Assembly (NCBI GenBank): GCA_002402325.1
Contig: DHFQ01000063.1
Location: 1-15,509 of the forward strand
DNA: 15,509 bases
Origin: Candidatus Aminicenantes bacterium UBA4820
GTDB lineage: Bacteria; Acidobacteriota; UBA4820
Reading direction: 5' to 3'
In this document: positions 15,204 to 15,509 of the stretch, one piece after another
Layout of the letters: each line of letters starts with the position of its first letter
How positions within the stretch are numbered: the stretch's first letter is position 1
The notes under the pieces: model-generated
The model's database searches: none
Seen by the model: only the letters and a program-made list of their open reading frames with translations
What the model was told of the DNA's origin: nothing
Made by a program: the position numbers and the translations under genes

Positions 15204-15509
15204 TTAAATCAAATCCCACCTTTTTGCCGAATTTACACTTACCTCAATTTTTGCTCTTAAAGAAATTGCGTTTTCCATACAATTTTTTAAAATTGCCTCA
15301 ACCTCTTTTACCTTTTCTTCCTTTGTCTCAATGAGAAGTTCATCGTGAATTTGGAGAAGAATGTGAGCATCTATAGGAAGGTTGTTATAAACATCTATCA
15401 TTGCTTTTTTGATTAGATCCGCCGCAGAGCCCTGAATTGTTGCGTTTACAGCCTGTCTCAAATTTGCATCAAGGTTCTGTTTTCCACCTCTTTTAATCCC
15501 TTTGAAAAA
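15204..15509 (-). CDS. polA: DNA polymerase I, C-terminal end (partial)
   Basis: Only the last 101 residues lie in the window; the gene continues past its right edge, so the start is not visible. The segment carries the family A signature NATIQGSAAD followed by IKKAMIDV and, further on, motif C in LLQIHDELLIE, whose HD pair includes the catalytic aspartate. The C-terminal KRWDLI matches the usual W-D end of Pol I. The stretch before the first motif (FFKGIKRGGKQNLDAN) does not look like the common Pol I sequence there (usually G-R-R-R, L-P and an A-E-R-x-A-x-N element; here L-R-Q-A-V-N). Whether a 5'-nuclease or 3'-exonuclease domain is present cannot be seen. The polA stop is 133 bases before the GspE-like gene. 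Confidence 0.93.
   Translation of the reverse strand, partial: FFKGIKRGGKQNLDANLRQAVNATIQGSAADLIKKAMIDVYNNLPIDAHILLQIHDELLIETKEEKVKEVEAILKNCMENAISLRAKIEVSVNSAKRWDLI

Noticed and set aside
15140..15206. Intrinsic terminator after polA (AAATGG with CCATTT before a T run, minus strand)
   Set aside because: The two arms are almost 40 bases apart with no stable inner stem, unlike an intrinsic terminator.
15003..15260. 85-codon plus-strand frame spanning the polA/GspE-like gap
   Set aside because: It overlaps the 5' end of the GspE-like gene and the 3' end of polA in antisense and has no recognisable protein features.

Overview
The window looks like a piece of chromosome from a low-GC, compactly organised Gram-negative (diderm) bacterium. 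The diderm call rests on three lipopolysaccharide genes (kdsA, kdsD, lpxK) beside a peptidoglycan SEDS gene (rodA). Junctions between genes are overlaps or gaps of a few bases. I cannot name a phylum from this sequence. No mobile element, integrase, CRISPR array or rRNA is visible, and every protein gene lies on the minus strand.

Left end (1-312): about 180 bases with no convincing gene, then a plus-strand tRNA-Leu(UAG) with a near-consensus promoter. The encoded CCA ends 3 bases before the stop codon of priA, which converges on it.

Middle (316-9158, minus strand, in transcription order): pyrG, kdsA, kdsD, rodA, a ThiF/MoeB-type E1-like enzyme, lpxK, priA. All junctions are overlaps or gaps of at most 20 bases, so this is very probably one operon. 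An extended -10 promoter (TGT-TATAAT) lies about 40 bases before pyrG. The operon combines CTP supply (needed for CMP-Kdo), Kdo-8-phosphate synthesis, its precursor arabinose-5-phosphate, lipid A 4'-phosphorylation, cell-wall elongation, a sulfur-carrier or ubiquitin-like activating enzyme, and replication restart helicase.

Right part (9309-15070, minus strand): a compact four-gene unit, and the most unusual part of the window. In transcription order it encodes (i) a short GspE/PilB-like ATPase without the N-terminal MshEN/N1 domain and with most diagnostic active-site residues replaced; (ii) a 131-residue protein resembling the small domain Pfam calls DUF6982; (iii) a 1024-residue Clp/Hsp100 protein in which an unrecognised N-terminal region plus TPR repeats replace the usual Clp-N domains, NBD1 has lost its Walker B acidic pair and arginine fingers, and NBD2 looks intact; (iv) an ArnD-family protein that has lost essentially all NodB metal-binding and catalytic residues. 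The four are translationally coupled. Three contain degenerate catalytic sites while the folds are well kept, which suggests a dedicated scaffold or regulatory machine, perhaps linked to type IV pili, secretion or surface functions. This is the best candidate for an undescribed system.

Right edge (15204-15509): the C-terminal end of a family A DNA polymerase (polA), cut by the window edge.
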